This document shows positions 1-19,155 of a DNA stretch of 64,000 bases, one piece after another. The stretch is from Tubiluchus corallicola (Eukaryota; Priapulida; Priapulimorpha; Priapulimorphida; Tubiluchidae). The stretch spans positions 163,773-227,772 of the forward strand of contig JAQGDQ010000375.1 in NCBI GenBank assembly GCA_030141605.1, read 5' to 3'. A model generated the notes under the pieces. That model worked only from the letters and a program-made list of their open reading frames with translations, did not search any database and was not told the origin of the DNA. The translations under genes and the position numbers were made by a program. Each line of letters begins with the position of its first letter. Positions within the stretch are counted from its first letter, which is position 1.

Positions 1-617
1 AGATTGCAAGTTGTTTATGAAGGATGTCCAAACATGTTCTTCAAGGTTGCGTAGTAGTCCCTACAAGATCGTAGAATTTTGCTTTAGTGAGCACAGGAAC
101 TGCCTGCTGCTAAAACAATTAATCACAGAGATGAGACTTAGAAGAATATGTTTTCCGGTTAATGATACAATAAAGAAAGAACGACCAGTGACATCTTCTG
201 GCGGCAGCTGCTGTTTTTGTTAGGTGTGTATTTTATACAAGTCACGTGAGCTGCGTGGATCGTCGTTTGTTGATGTATGGGACTATGGAATCAGCAGAGC
301 GCAAACCTCCATTTAACTACTAACGCCGGCACAATGAATGTATATTGTGCCTTTCCTCAGTTGCTACTGCCGCCTGAATTCAGTTTGGTTGATATAAAAT
401 TAAATTAACTTTGTTAAGTTAACTAGTAGGCCATTTTTGACATGTAAAAACTCGTGATTTTGAAGAGAAAAGCGCAAGAATATCAAGTTGTGTCAGCACG
501 CAAAACAGTTTAATTTTCTTGATATCCGTCATGTTGAGGTCAGTCTTGAGACGTAGATCCTGATTATTGACGGTTCGTTATTTTTTCTGCTAATGTAAAT
601 TTGTTGCGGAAACAAAG
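1..617. other. Upstream flank and probable 5' UTR/promoter of the SH3 gene
   Basis: No convincing coding sequence on either strand. The first coding exon of the SH3-domain gene starts at 618, so this stretch should hold its promoter and 5' UTR. A CACGTG E-box-like hexamer lies at 243-248. I cannot place a TATA box or transcription start with any confidence. Confidence 0.4.
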
Positions 618-678
618 ATGTCGTTTCTCTGCAAAGCCTACCTGGGAAAAAAGAGGGAGAAGGTCGGACATCAACTAG
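618..678 (+). CDS. Exon 1 of two-SH3-domain adaptor (Dlish-like)
   Basis: This short first coding exon starts with ATG at 618 and ends at a strong donor (G|GTAAGT) after 20 codons plus one base (phase 1). The encoded N-terminus begins MSFLCKAYLGKK and is rich in basic residues. It reminded me of the short Cys-containing basic N-terminus of insect Dlish/CG10933-type proteins, which can be palmitoylated, but that resemblance is from memory. The phase matches the acceptor at 16146, where the split codon becomes Gly. The intervening intron would be about 15.5 kb, and further small phase-1 exons inside it cannot be excluded. Confidence 0.65.
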
Positions 679-7782
<7,104 letters not shown>

Positions 7783-9088
7783 AATATGGTATGATTCTGA
7801 CCAGGAATTTTTTCCTTCTGTGCTTTTCCCTTGTGGTCTTAGTTCACTATGTTTAAGTACGTTTTTCTTTGTGTTATATTTTTAACTTTTCAAATGTGAT
7901 AGTTTTTTATGTGTTAATAATAATAATTATTATAAAAAAACACCAAAGTTTAGCAATCCCATTTCCTCTTTTTAATCTTTTAACCTCATAGTAAACCACA
8001 GTGGTGGTTTGAATCATTGTATTTTCTGTTTTTCATTAGTTGTGAAATTTCCCGTTAATAATTGCAAGCTTATTAACCTTTGATTGATCTCATCTTCGTA
8101 TCTTTTGAAAGTAGAATGCTACAGTTGAGCAAGTCTTCCAGCACGTCTAACTTTGACAATATTGTTACCAAACCCTGGTTATTTGGTACCAATGGCATTC
8201 AAGTACAATAGTGTAATCGGAAGTAGTATCCCATCTGCATAATTATTCCACGAACAAGGATACATCCGTCTGTCAAGTACCTTTGAAAACCTCATTTGCT
8301 TTTCTACCACACAAGTTGCATTTCCGCTAATCAGGTTACTTGTGACAAGAACAGTTGATTTTCCAATCGACAAAGGTTATTAACAAGGGCCAACTCTCAC
8401 CAACGATCTATATAAGGCTGTCCATATTGCAAGATTGCTAAAAGCTGGCCAGAAGATCACTAACAGGACACGTGGAGAAGTATGCAGTTCCTATTATTCT
8501 TCTACTCTCTAGTAAACAGTGCTTAATAAAAGGAACTTATACTAGTTATGAAGTTGACTGGTTAAACTGACTCAATCTATCACTAGAACCGAAGTGTCCT
8601 TCCACTTCCCACATAAAAAGATAGAGCCCTCCATAATTACGCTGCGTAATATCGAAGCAACTGGCTGATGAACAATTTCTAGATAACAATTTAATAAATA
8701 AATTAATGGACAAATGTAGTAAAGATAAATAATTGTGCGAGTGAGTGAGTGACAAAAAATGATCAGTGAATCATATAAGCTTCGAACTGCTTTATAGACT
8801 ATGATTAATTGGTTGTAAAACGGCTAGAAATAGGTAACTGAAAGGGCAGTTTAAAAGGTAAGTAGGCATGCAACTAAGCAAGTATTGGCAGTTAGGTAAA
8901 CAGGCGGAAGGGTATGTCTACATAGATAAATATATAAGTATAATATATAATATAATAGTGGAGGGTTAACACCTAAAGTATTTATTTCCAAGATAGTCTC
9001 CATTATCATTACCCGCATGTTTCTTCGATAAACCCGCGTGCTTGTCAGATAACCAGCAGTACCACTTTTTAACTCTTTGGTATGATTA

Positions 9089-9152
9089 GGTCGGGAGCTG
9101 AACTCGCGACCTACCGACTAGGAAGCGAGCATGCTACCATAGAGTTATACCC
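9089..9152 (-). repeat. tRNA-derived SINE fragment
   Basis: On the minus strand the segment reads like the body of a tRNA. An A-box-like part (ATGGTAGCATGCTCGCTTC) is followed by a B-box-like GGTCGCGAGTTCAGCTCC. The spacing between boxes suits a pol III promoter. There is no clear acceptor stem, so a decayed SINE head fits better than a functional tRNA gene. Confidence 0.5.
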
Positions 9153-12100
9153 AGATGTGGTTTGTAAGTAGTTTAGGGTATAAAAGCAAAAATTAATATC
9201 TGTAATGGAATATAATGGACAGTGACTCAATATGACCGTTTTTGGAAAAACGGTTTACAAACAATCCAAAATTCTCCCAGTCTGATTGTAAATATCAACT
9301 GCGGTTTTTTTTTCTAATCAGTTTCTAATTCGATGCTGTGTAACTAATCCAAGCCGATGCGACTGCCAAACCTGTACATTTTTTACACACAACAGTCTAA
9401 ACTATTTACACAATCAACACACAGTACTTAGGAAATATTTTATTAAAAATATGCAGTACTTGTACAATATAACATGTAATTTAAATTGATATTGTATAAG
9501 AGCAGGCACTAGATAAGTCACGTTTGAACAAGTCACATATAGTACCAAAGTTTAAGTTAGAGTCATCTCTTAAGTCAGCGGTAATTCTACATCTACATAA
9601 AACATGTTTTTCGCTTTGATTGCTCGATTGCACCGCTCTCTTGGTATCCTCGCCCAAGCCTCATGTGAGGTAAACGCTGTTCTCGGTCTAGCAAACATTA
9701 GGTACTACTGTGCTAGTGACATGCCAGCACCATTTCCGTTACAAAGGCCACCAATTGTTATAAAAAAGATATATCACTGATAAATGAAGCTACGTCAGAA
9801 ATGAAAAACGATGCAAACAATCAGTGAAAGTCGTTTTTCATTTATCAGTTCTGGTTTATACTTGTTATTTACTTTTCTTTGTTTGATTCTCTGCTGGCGG
9901 AAGCTGAGGAAAAACTTTTAAGTATTATCCATGGGGTGCAAGCCTAAATTGCTGACCTCATGCTAAGCAAAGGAAGTTCTTTGAAAATTACACACCTTCT
10001 TGGTAATCAGAACTAATTGTGTCAATAAATAAGAAACACGAGTTTTCTATTGCGGGAATGTAATGAGTGACACCATATGATTAGACCACAGGTGCTAGTG
10101 CATTATTTGGCTACTTATCTCCAAGAAACGTCGGTAAAGAATCACTGGGGCAAACGCATGATAACAATTATTTCACTTGACGTTGGAACTATTCAACACA
10201 CACATTCTTTGCATTTAGAATTTCATTTATTGAAGCTAGTGAATACGGCCTTACTGTCAAACATACATATCTCACGTGACATAACGCATAAGTCGGCCTT
10301 GAATTAATCGTATAAGAGAAAATAATTAGTAAATAGAGCCTTTATAGGTAGAAATCATAATATGCAGTTTTTTCTAATAATTAAAGACCTATATAACCCC
10401 AACAGACATTGAAGTTTTTAAACGCATTATTATGGCTACATAAATAATTCACAGTTATTTTTACACAAAAGAAATTAATAAATTGAATAATTTACCTTTT
10501 TCTGGCGAATTTCGAACCAGTGCATTGCCGTGTTTCGCTTTTTTGGCGCGAGTGAGCGAAAATGACTTGCGCAATGCAGAAAGCATCTTTAGTTACCCAC
10601 GTTCGTTTACGAATCTTTGGTGACCTCATGACTGTACTCATAACGTCGTTCGTCTCGCACACCGAAAAATGGCGGTTCTTCAAATTTAATGGCGCTAACA
10701 ACAAAGTGATAAAAAAGTTTTACAGTAAGTTTATAATAAAACAAATTGAATATTCGTAATGAGAGTAGGATTTTTAAGTTGCAAAAGCTTATATTAGAGT
10801 AAGAGTTTAGTTTGACTTTAAGCTTTTTTAAGTTTCGTTCAGTAGCCAACGTATTCATCATTCAGATGCTAGCTTTTTAAACTGCTTTAGGGCTATTAGG
10901 GTTTTTCTTTAGTGTTATTGACGCTTTTTGATGGCCTGACAGTCATACCTTGCTATTACAGTATAATTTTGAATCTTTCTATACATTTCTGGCCTATACT
11001 TATTACGTAATACGCTTGTAGAGTTAAGTATGCAGTGAAGTATATTTCACAATGAGTTAATACATAGTTATGAAGAAATTAATGGAATTATTTCAATATT
11101 TCTGTATTTGACACGGAACTAATCGATGCTCTGGCTGGATAATAATACATTACTCTGAATGACCGAGTGATTGGTCGTAATTTATCATTACTAAATTATT
11201 GTTTATGCAATAAATGACAACTCTCGTACATTTTTACAGCAGAAGTGCTATTATTCATTCAAGATGTGTTTTCGACTTAGACCACACGCGGTATCAATAG
11301 TTCTTCCTTGGGTTTTAAAGTTAAAGAACAGTGGAAACATATTCCTTCCTGATGTACTGGTTCCTCACCTGTGTCATGCAGTCCCAAGTGCAACGTGATT
11401 ATCATAATAATTTAGTACCCAATTGAGTGTATGTTTTAGCTGTTCTCACCGTAATATCCAATTGTTATTAACTTTTACAATAGAGTAATTATACTAACGA
11501 AAGCTTGTAATTAATTAGAAGCTTGTGTAGGATAATTTAATATACAACCAAAATAATTATTGGACTTATAGTTACGACGCTGACACATAATGTAACTTTT
11601 GTTTAGATGTAGACTGGTTTTAGGTTTTATTTCAAAAACTGAATAACTGTAGGTTTAAGCCATCATTAAATTGTTAGACATGAAATTAAGATTAATGATA
11701 ATTTAATTAATTTCAGTTAGTTATAACAATGTAAGTTATGTCCATAAGACATGTGACGTTTCATTAATTAATAATAATGTAAATTGTCAATAAGATATGT
11801 GACGTTCCGACAAAGGAGATACTTTGCTGTGGTTTTTCTCACAACAGCTTACACTGTCAGATTTAGATATTAATGTTAAATACGTGAAACTGAAAAAAGT
11901 GCTAAAAACATCAATTTCTTACAAAAGCAGCTAAGATTTCGCCGAAGTTCTTAAATTAGCTGCAACCAGCAATCAACATAAGATTCAGTACGAATAGGTA
12001 CTACGAGCTAAAAAAAATAACAAATCTCTTGGGATCAGCAGTGTTGAGATAAACCTTATTTTGATGTAAGACTTCCTATACGCTCTATACAAGTGACGGA

Positions 12101-15100
12101 AACTCACACCTGCTTACTCACATTATGACCATTCATTTAACGGTCAAGCCAGGTGTATTTACCTGAATAATACCTGCATGCTACGACGATTCTATCATAA
12201 AAAGGTGAGATAAAAATGTGAGCAGTGATGTAGTAAATACGTCGCATCAAATTGAGTGTAACAATGAAGTGAGTGATAACGATGATTAAGAAATAGCATC
12301 AGGTATCACGAATGCTGATAACAGAAAAGAAAATAATTAAGATCCAGAATAGTAGTTAATACAACCGCGAAATGTTTGATCATATGACAAAAAGTGACAT
12401 TTCGTTTTTGCTTATAAGGAAAATGCAGATGTGACGGCCAATAAAAGTAGCCACATAATGGAGTGTAATTATAGGTTAAGCAATTTGCATAATGCACCTA
12501 CAGATAAGTATATTACGTCAGCCATGCAAATTGCACAGTGCAAGCTCATGCTGTGAAACATGCAGGTATTTGCACAACGTCTGAAGTATCACCACACACT
12601 TGTAATACTTGTAAAAAACGGTTGTATTAATCATGTCGTTATAATATTGTGTAAGAAGAATTTGTCTCTGACGTCTGTTCGACGATTTAATCTGCCCGTT
12701 TTTTCTTGGTGCGTCGCATTCTAATTTTTCCAAAAAAGCATTAATCATACCTTTTCAAATTGTTTATGTAATTTAACGAGACTGCTGTTTTCTTTTTGCC
12801 TTCGAGTAGTTTCAATTAACAACTTATACAACACACTTAAACTGCTACACACAACACACTATAGCAGCTAATTAAACTGCTGCATATACGCGGAAGCTAA
12901 CCTAGTATATGTTTTATGCATAGTTTATTATAATTATTTATTTAATGATTCTTATAAAAAGCTTCAACTTTCTTCGCAATTTGGCATTAGGACTGTTACT
13001 ATCAAAACAACTTGGTTAATGTTTAACCTGAATTGCAATACTATAAATTTTCACAAACATAATATATAAAATAAAGACGTCTCAGATAAGATTTGCCTGT
13101 AAGATAACTCAAACCGTTCTTATTATTGTTCTAACAAGATTAATCCTGCTTAACTCGCAAAACCGCTATCAATTCATGGGAACTGCATAGTCAAAGAGGT
13201 GCTGTTATTAACAAGAGCGTGAGCATTTTCGTTGAGACTTACTAATAACTGCAGACCTCAGACCTCTTCAAAAATTCGTTGGCCTAAATTTTGATACAAA
13301 AGCGTGAGAACGTTTGGTTGCAACCGAATTATCCGGATTTCAAAATCTTCAAACTAAGTCAATGAGTTTACATCCTTCATAAAAGCTAATGGTTCTTCTT
13401 CACTGGGGGCCGATGCAGGTTTAAGCAGAGCGCAAAAGTCAGTTGCTTCGACTGGTTAAACGTTAAATGAAATGCGCTAATATCGTTATTTCTAACTAAC
13501 GCTTGTTAACTGTCCATGAAAATAGCATTCATAACATAATCCTGGAGCAATTAAGATTTTAAGACTCAGTCTTGGCATCATCATGGCTTCGTCATCGATA
13601 GTAAATGTACATTAATTGCTCACACTTGTTGCCTGGTACACTGCCAGCACTACTACTAGTACTTAACAAACAGTAATTCGCATTCCCTGCGAGTAATCTC
13701 ACATCTATTCATTGACATAATATTTGCGACAGGGGCTGCTATCAGGCTGGTAGACGATAGAACTTTTTCGCGTTTTTTAAATTTTCTGACAACCTAATAT
13801 AATTTTTGAATTTTGTGTCTTCTGATAACCTAAGATGACATTCTGAGGCCTTTTTGAGGTTTGGGGGTCAGTTTCTTTGAAGTGTGTACAAGTAAGTATA
13901 AGATAGCACAAGGTCACACAAGTTCTAGCAAACTAAACTTTTTGAAGTACAAGAATAGCTGCTCATTCTCATGATAGTTAAGCAGCGATAGGTCTAATTA
14001 GTAAATGGATGAGTGACTGGTCCCTGAAGCTAACTGCTTGATCCTGGGTTGCAGTGTGTCGATTTTTATAAAAAATATCAATTATTCCTATTTCGTTAAG
14101 TTTATCCACGGAAGTAGGACAGAGTTTATTCAGTATTCTGCGCATGTGTCGTAACAGACGTTTTTTAAAATCTTTCACATTATTTGTCTTCGGCTATAAT
14201 AGCAAAATTGGAATACTTGTCGCGAGGAAGTTTTTTGTGACTATGTTGCCTGATTTTTTTTCTCAGTAGTATTCATAAATTATATATAATAACAGTAGCA
14301 AAGTTCTATAAATCCGCGTCAACAGAGGGTAAGCTGGCGTACCCACTAAGACTTGCGTCCTTGTACTCGTTGTTCACTGCACTCATTTCAATTTCGTCGG
14401 TTCTTTTTACATTTCTAACGTCTTAGTTATTTTAAAACGTTAAAGCTAAACGAATTTTAGGCAGGATTTAGAAGATTAACAGCCGTATTTACAAGAAATG
14501 CATGACCCTGTCCATAGTCCTATATTGTCTAATTACTGTACGGTACCCGCCTGTTTCTTTTATCGAGCAGCTCTATCAGCAACTTCAGTGGTTAAGTTGA
14601 GGAAGTACTGTTGTTTCACTTATCGTGAGCTCGAAACATTTTTGGAGATTTCTGTTTTGACTAAACTTACAAAATGAAAGGGGAACAATAGAAAAACCTG
14701 CCTGTATAGGAACACATTTTCCCAATGCTTTCTTTGTATTCACCATCAGTATTGGTTACTTAATGGTTATCGCAATAATGTCAACAACCACTTTAAGTTT
14801 AATTTATTCTCTCTCACTTGTTTGTGGATTGCGTTCATTAGTTTTAAGACACCCCGTCGTTTATTTGCACCTGTGATTTATTTTACGGGTCATTTACCTA
14901 TTGTAAGTAATGAACTTCAAAGTAGAACTATTAGCAAAAGCTGCATGCGTCATTGCAAACAAAACAAGTTTCAAACAATTTAGTTAAATTTTGACTTACC
15001 ACAACAAGTAGGATTATACTGTATTAGATTATAAAACGCTCTTCAATGACGTGTTGTGAAATATTATCAAAACAAATGCATTTTTAAAAAAGAATATTGT

Positions 15101-15770
15101 CTTGCTAGCGGTGAGTAACTCTTCAACTATGTACCTCAAAGAGATTTCAGACGTATTAAATCTAGAATATTTTTGCGAATTAAAATGCAATAATTTCAAT
15201 TAGGAAGCGAGCGGTTTTTACAATGGAGTATTATCTACACTTTCAACAGTAACTGACATATTTAAGTTTATGTTTGCGAAAGAGTAAATCCATTAATCTG
15301 ATTATTTTTCGCTAATCTTGTTTTGTTCGAACTGCGGATTAATCTGTTTTTCAATGAGCATTCTTTCACCGGTTTATTCGGTTTACGTGAAATGTAAATG
15401 CTTTTGATAGAAACTGATATTGGAACAGAGTTTTGGATAAATCTGGTTTAAACGGTCTGCACCTGCATTATTTGGTGTAGTACGCGCTTAGGCTATTATT
15501 CTTTCATTGCAGATAGTAAATCTAGATGTGGTTTTTACCTCAACGGTTTCACAGTGAAAATAAAATCACATTGTTGATTAAACAGTATTTGCTTTACGTT
15601 TTTCATTTCTTTTTTTGCTTCGTTCCATAGACGTTTTGTATTCATTTGTTTAAGCTTTCGGCGGATTTTTTTATGTATTCATTAAATGACTCCTCATTTG
15701 CTCACTCTGTTTTCACTTATTTATTTATGTAACTTTCATGTGTACATTTGTTTTTTGCCTCTTTATTCAC

Positions 15771-15912
15771 TCAATTATTTATTTATTCATTCATTCATTC
15801 ATTCTTTTATCTATCCATTCATTCATTCAGTCAACATTAAACAGTCAGTCAACAGCCAGTCATTAAATCAGTCAGTCCGCCTGTCACTCCATTAGTTAGT
15901 CGGTCGGTCGGT
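15771..15912. repeat. Clustered tetranucleotide repeats (ATTC, AGTC, GGTC)
   Basis: Runs of ATTC/TTCA, then CAGT/CAGTC, then GGTC repeats follow each other. This is low-complexity DNA, and the 69-residue + strand ORF across it is an artefact of the repeat. Confidence 0.8.
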
Positions 15913-16145
15913 CGACCGTTCATTTATTTATTCATCCAGCCATGTATTTGTTTGTTTATGCATGTATTATTTCAATTGGCTGGTTTCATTCGATCATATA
16001 TTTATTTGCTTATTAACATGAATAGTTTGCAATCAAATTACTAAACTTATTGATCAATTAACCCGAGTAGTTTGCATACCTTATCATTAAATTTATTTGA
16101 GAGTGATTTCCGTGGAAAAACTATATCAAATACTTTCATTTTTAG

Positions 16146-16354
16146 GTCATCAGCTTCGCAAGCGGCCTTCAACTGTGCCAAATCCTTTTGTAAAACTTCC
16201 TCGCAATCGTTTAAGTCCAGCGCACAGAGCCCATTCTTTCGACTCTCTTCCCTCTTCCAGAACACGAAAGACGAAGTTATTGAGGCCTGGTGACCTCGAA
16301 CAGAGAGGTAACCCTCTATCAACGATAACAAACACGCACAGACGAGAAGAACTG
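16146..16354 (+). CDS. Exon 2 of two-SH3-domain adaptor (Dlish-like)
   Basis: A pyrimidine-rich acceptor ends at 16145. The first two bases complete the Gly codon left by exon 1, and 69 codons follow. The encoded segment is basic and rich in Ser, Pro and Arg, with many RxxS-type sites, so it is probably disordered. Two donors are possible: G|GTAACC after 16307 (phase 1) and CTG|GTATGG after 16354 (phase 0). Only the second fits exon 3, which is open only in phase 0, so I chose 16354. The minus strand also has a long ORF here; see the findings. Confidence 0.6.
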
Positions 16355-16849
16355 GTATGGTTTTATGTTAACGACACTTCATTTTATACGGATTAAACAC
16401 CTAAATTCAATGAAATTGACACTATTATTTTTCACACAATAAGTCCTTTTACATGGTTTCTAACTGCAAAAGTACTTACTATTTCTTTTATCTCTAATAA
16501 TATTTATCCTTGGTAGGAGGATTATAGTTCAGATGTCCTTGGTACAAAACAAATGACTTGTAGCAATCCCTTCTTAATAGTTAATTAATTAGAGCAGTTT
16601 AATTAATTATATTTCTAAATTGATTCCAAACAAGTATTTATCTAACTGAATTGAGATCTGGTAGGCCGATTAGTTAGGATCTCCTTGTTCAAAACAAAAA
16701 ATTGTAGAAATCTCTACTTCGTTAACCATTAGAGCTGAGTAATAAGGAAAACTCAAAGCATCGAGGTACAACGGCATTGCTGAAAATAAATTTTACACCT
16801 ATAAAATAAAATGACGTAATTATTCTGTAACTTTTGATTAACGTTCAAC

Positions 16850-17074
16850 ATGATTCGTGCAACAAATTCAAACCGGTATAGTCTTAGATCAAATGATACC
16901 CACTTGCTTACAGTTGCTAGAGTGCGCTGTTCCACAATGGGTGACAGGTCATTTACTGTTACAGGACCTACTCCATGGAACAGCCTGCCTATCCACATCA
17001 GGACACTTTTGAGCACTAATGCCTTTAAAATACAGATTAAAACGAACTTGTTTAAAATAGCATACAGTCTTTGA
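16850..17074 (+). mobile_element. LINE 3' remnant (C-terminal tail of a CR1/L2-type ORF2)
   Basis: A 74-residue reading frame ends at TGA 17072-17074. It carries the conserved extreme C-terminus of CR1/L2-like ORF2 proteins: an LRS..L..AR.R pattern, then GDRSFTVTGPTPWNSLPIHI, then a NAFK...KTNLFKIAY tail. No endonuclease or reverse transcriptase is present, so this is a 5'-truncated copy of the kind left by incomplete target-primed insertion. It sits in the intron between exons 2 and 3 of the SH3 gene, in the same orientation. Confidence 0.75.
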
Positions 17075-17464
17075 AGAGATCAAATTATTTGTCGTTATAT
17101 GCTCGTATTTTGTGAATCTGTGTGTTTTTATGTATTTACTTTATATAATTTTATGAAATTTCGAAGGATTACTGTTTAATCTTGTGAACCTTTTTAAGTC
17201 TGTCTTGATTATTTTAGATATCTTTGTTTAGATAACGTTTGCTCAAAAAAGTGAGTAGTAATTATTACGAAGAATCATCGTAAACTGCTTTTACTCCTTT
17301 AAAGAGATGCTGACTGTGTTTGTTTAGTAAAAAATTAGGAAAAAATGAGCATTAGGTTTAATCACCTGTCCTGGAGCGTAAAAGCCTACTGAATATTCAT
17401 AACTAAACGCGGACACAATTGTTTAAATAGCGTGGAATGTCACAACATACATTTACTATTGCAG

Positions 17465-17560
17465 GCTGTCAAATACGAGGAGCGAGCAATAGACGTGCCG
17501 GACGCCCTCTGCAATAGTAGCGTTGGTCAACTACCCGAGCACAATGTAAAGCAAGATAAG
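17465..17560 (+). CDS. Exon 3 of two-SH3-domain adaptor (Dlish-like)
   Basis: The acceptor TATTGCAG ends at 17464 and the donor AAG|GTAAGG follows 17560. The exon is 96 bases, 32 codons, phase 0 at both ends. The other two frames contain stops, so the frame is unambiguous. The encoded acidic/polar segment begins AVKYEERAIDVPDAL. It has no recognised domain and belongs to the N-terminal linker before the first SH3 domain. Confidence 0.7.
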
Positions 17561-17634
17561 GTAAGGTATCCGAAAATTTTCGATCTTGTTTTTGGAAAAA
17601 GACGATCGTATTGGTGCTGCAAAGGTTGTTATAG

Positions 17635-17850
17635 CATTGATGGTTGTGGTGGTGTTGTGATGGTTGTGGTGGTGATAGTGTCGGTGGTAGTGGTGGTGGT
17701 TTTAGTGGTTGCAATCGACCACCAACATTAATGGTGATGGTGACGGCTGCGGCAGCGATAGTGGTGGTGTTGGTGATAGAGGTAACTCACGGTCCTGACA
17801 GTGGCAGGCAGTGGCCGTGGCAGCAGTGGTGGCGGTGGTGTGTAGTGGTT
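17635..17850 (+). repeat. GTG/GGT-rich low-complexity tract
   Basis: Degenerate GGTGGT, GTGGTG and GTGATG runs just downstream of the exon 3 donor. All ORFs across it on both strands are low-complexity translations. It may have expanded within the intron. Confidence 0.8.
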
Positions 17851-17952
17851 TAGCTATTTCTAATGATTTAAACTTTGCTCTCATTTGGTTAGCTGAATGT
17901 CTACACTGATAAAGGCGAATTTATTGTTTGGCATCATATTTACCGTATTTAG

Positions 17953-18063
17953 GTTAACGAAATGGCAAATGTTACGACGACAACGGTTGACAGAGGGCTC
18001 AGTCCTATCCATTGGGACTGTGCAGAAGAAAAAGAAAACACGACATTGCGAAAACCAAAACAG
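17953..18063 (+). CDS. Exon 4 of two-SH3-domain adaptor (Dlish-like)
   Basis: The acceptor CGTATTTAG ends at 17952 and the donor CAG|GTATAA follows 18063. The length is 111 bases, 37 codons, phase 0 at both ends. The segment begins VNEMANVTTTT and contains DRGLSPIHWDCAEEKE followed by a basic end. The short aromatic SPIHWDC stretch looks like a linear interaction motif rather than a folded domain, but I cannot name a partner. Confidence 0.7.
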
Positions 18064-18579
18064 GTATAATTCCTTTAGTTAGAATTGCCCATATTGGGCA
18101 AATAAATGTAACTTCATCAAAATGTAATTTATTGTCGACCAGTTTGGAACAAACTGTCATTATCAAGGTATCTGAAACCAGAATTTAAGAACAGCATCGA
18201 AATACAATTCAGTAGTTAATAACCAAAAGATATATGATATAATGTTGTATAGACAATTTAACAATTTACTTTACATATTACATATCTTGATTGGTATGAA
18301 ACTATTTACTAGATATGTCGTTTCTAAATTATGATTATGAACAGTTACGTTCGAAGCCGGTCGGCAATAAATTCCACTCCTTTACTTATTAAACATTTTA
18401 AAATTCACTCAAATTATTTCATGAAGTGATTAAACGGTGAGTGAGTAATCTGTGTTATGCTATAGCTTAGTGTTTTTATAGAAATCTGAAAGCGCCTATT
18501 ATTGTGAAGTATAAAATAATAATTCTAAAAAAGCTTGAAGCTACATTTCGAAAGCAGGTACAAAGTTAAACAAAGAAAT

Positions 18580-19155
18580 AACCTCCTTATCAGAGACAAA
18601 ATTTTCGACCACTGCATATCGTAGGTATGGGTGCGGCATTCCACAAATGACTACTCGTCTGTCATGGGAGCGGAGCTTTCATGTGATACGCCTCAAAATA
18701 GGTGCCCCAAAAAGGCCTATAACCTCCTCATCACGAACATAATTTTCGACCACTGCATATCGTAGGTATGAGTCTGGCATTCCACAAATGACTACTCGTA
18801 TCGTAGGTATGAGTCCACAAATGACTACCCGTTTGCCATGGGAGCCGGGCTTTTAGGGGGTACAGCCCTAAATAGGTACCCCAAAAAAGGCCTATAATTT
18901 CTTCATCATAAACACGATTTTCGACCACTGTCTAACATACGCATGAGTATGACATTCCACAAATGACTACATATTTTTCGTGAGAGCAGGGCCTTCAGGC
19001 GATAAACCATTAAATAAATACCCCAAAAAGACCTCAAGCCTCATCAACACAAACATGATTTTCGACCACTGCATGTCGTAGGTATGAACCTGGTATTCCA
19101 CAGATGACTACCCATTTGGATGGAAGTGTGGCTTTCAGGGGTACACCCCAAATAG
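18580..19155 (+). repeat. 141-bp tandem repeat, about four copies
   Basis: The landmark ATTTTCGACC recurs at 18601, 18742, 18917 and 19058. The steps are 141, 175 and 141 bases. The long step contains a small internal duplication around 18780-18830. Other landmarks (CATTCCACAAATGACTAC and CCCCAAAAAGGCCTATAA) recur at the same phase. Copies are diverged, so this is an old local satellite-like array inside the intron between exons 4 and 5. Confidence 0.9.

Larger units (their letters stand above)
7783..16145. other. Intron 1, second part: mostly featureless
   Basis: No exon, RNA gene or intact transposon could be supported apart from the tRNA-like repeat at 9089-9152 and the short simple repeats at 15771-15912, listed separately. 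A 66-residue minus-strand ORF at 13978-14178 has no recognisable family and no supporting splice context. Confidence 0.45.

Noticed and set aside
9089-9152. A functional tRNA gene here or at 38874-38942, 40522-40577 or about 59850-59875
   Set aside because: A- and B-box-like words are present, but none has a paired acceptor stem, and loop lengths are abnormal. SINE heads or decayed copies fit better.
16308-16354. Ending exon 2 of the SH3 gene at the donor after 16307
   Set aside because: That donor leaves phase 1, but exon 3 is open only in phase 0. The donor after 16354 gives phase 0 and keeps the frame open.
16753-17016. 87-residue minus-strand ORF (WIGRLFHGVGPVTVNDL...)
   Set aside because: It is the antisense of the conserved LINE C-terminal motif on the + strand.
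17469-17714. Proline-rich minus-strand ORF
   Set aside because: It is the antisense of exon 3 plus the GTG-rich tract. The proline run comes from the simple repeat.
18580-19155. Could the regularly spaced repeats be a CRISPR array?
   Set aside because: The units are directly adjacent, 141 bp long and diverged throughout, with no unique spacers. The genome is eukaryotic.
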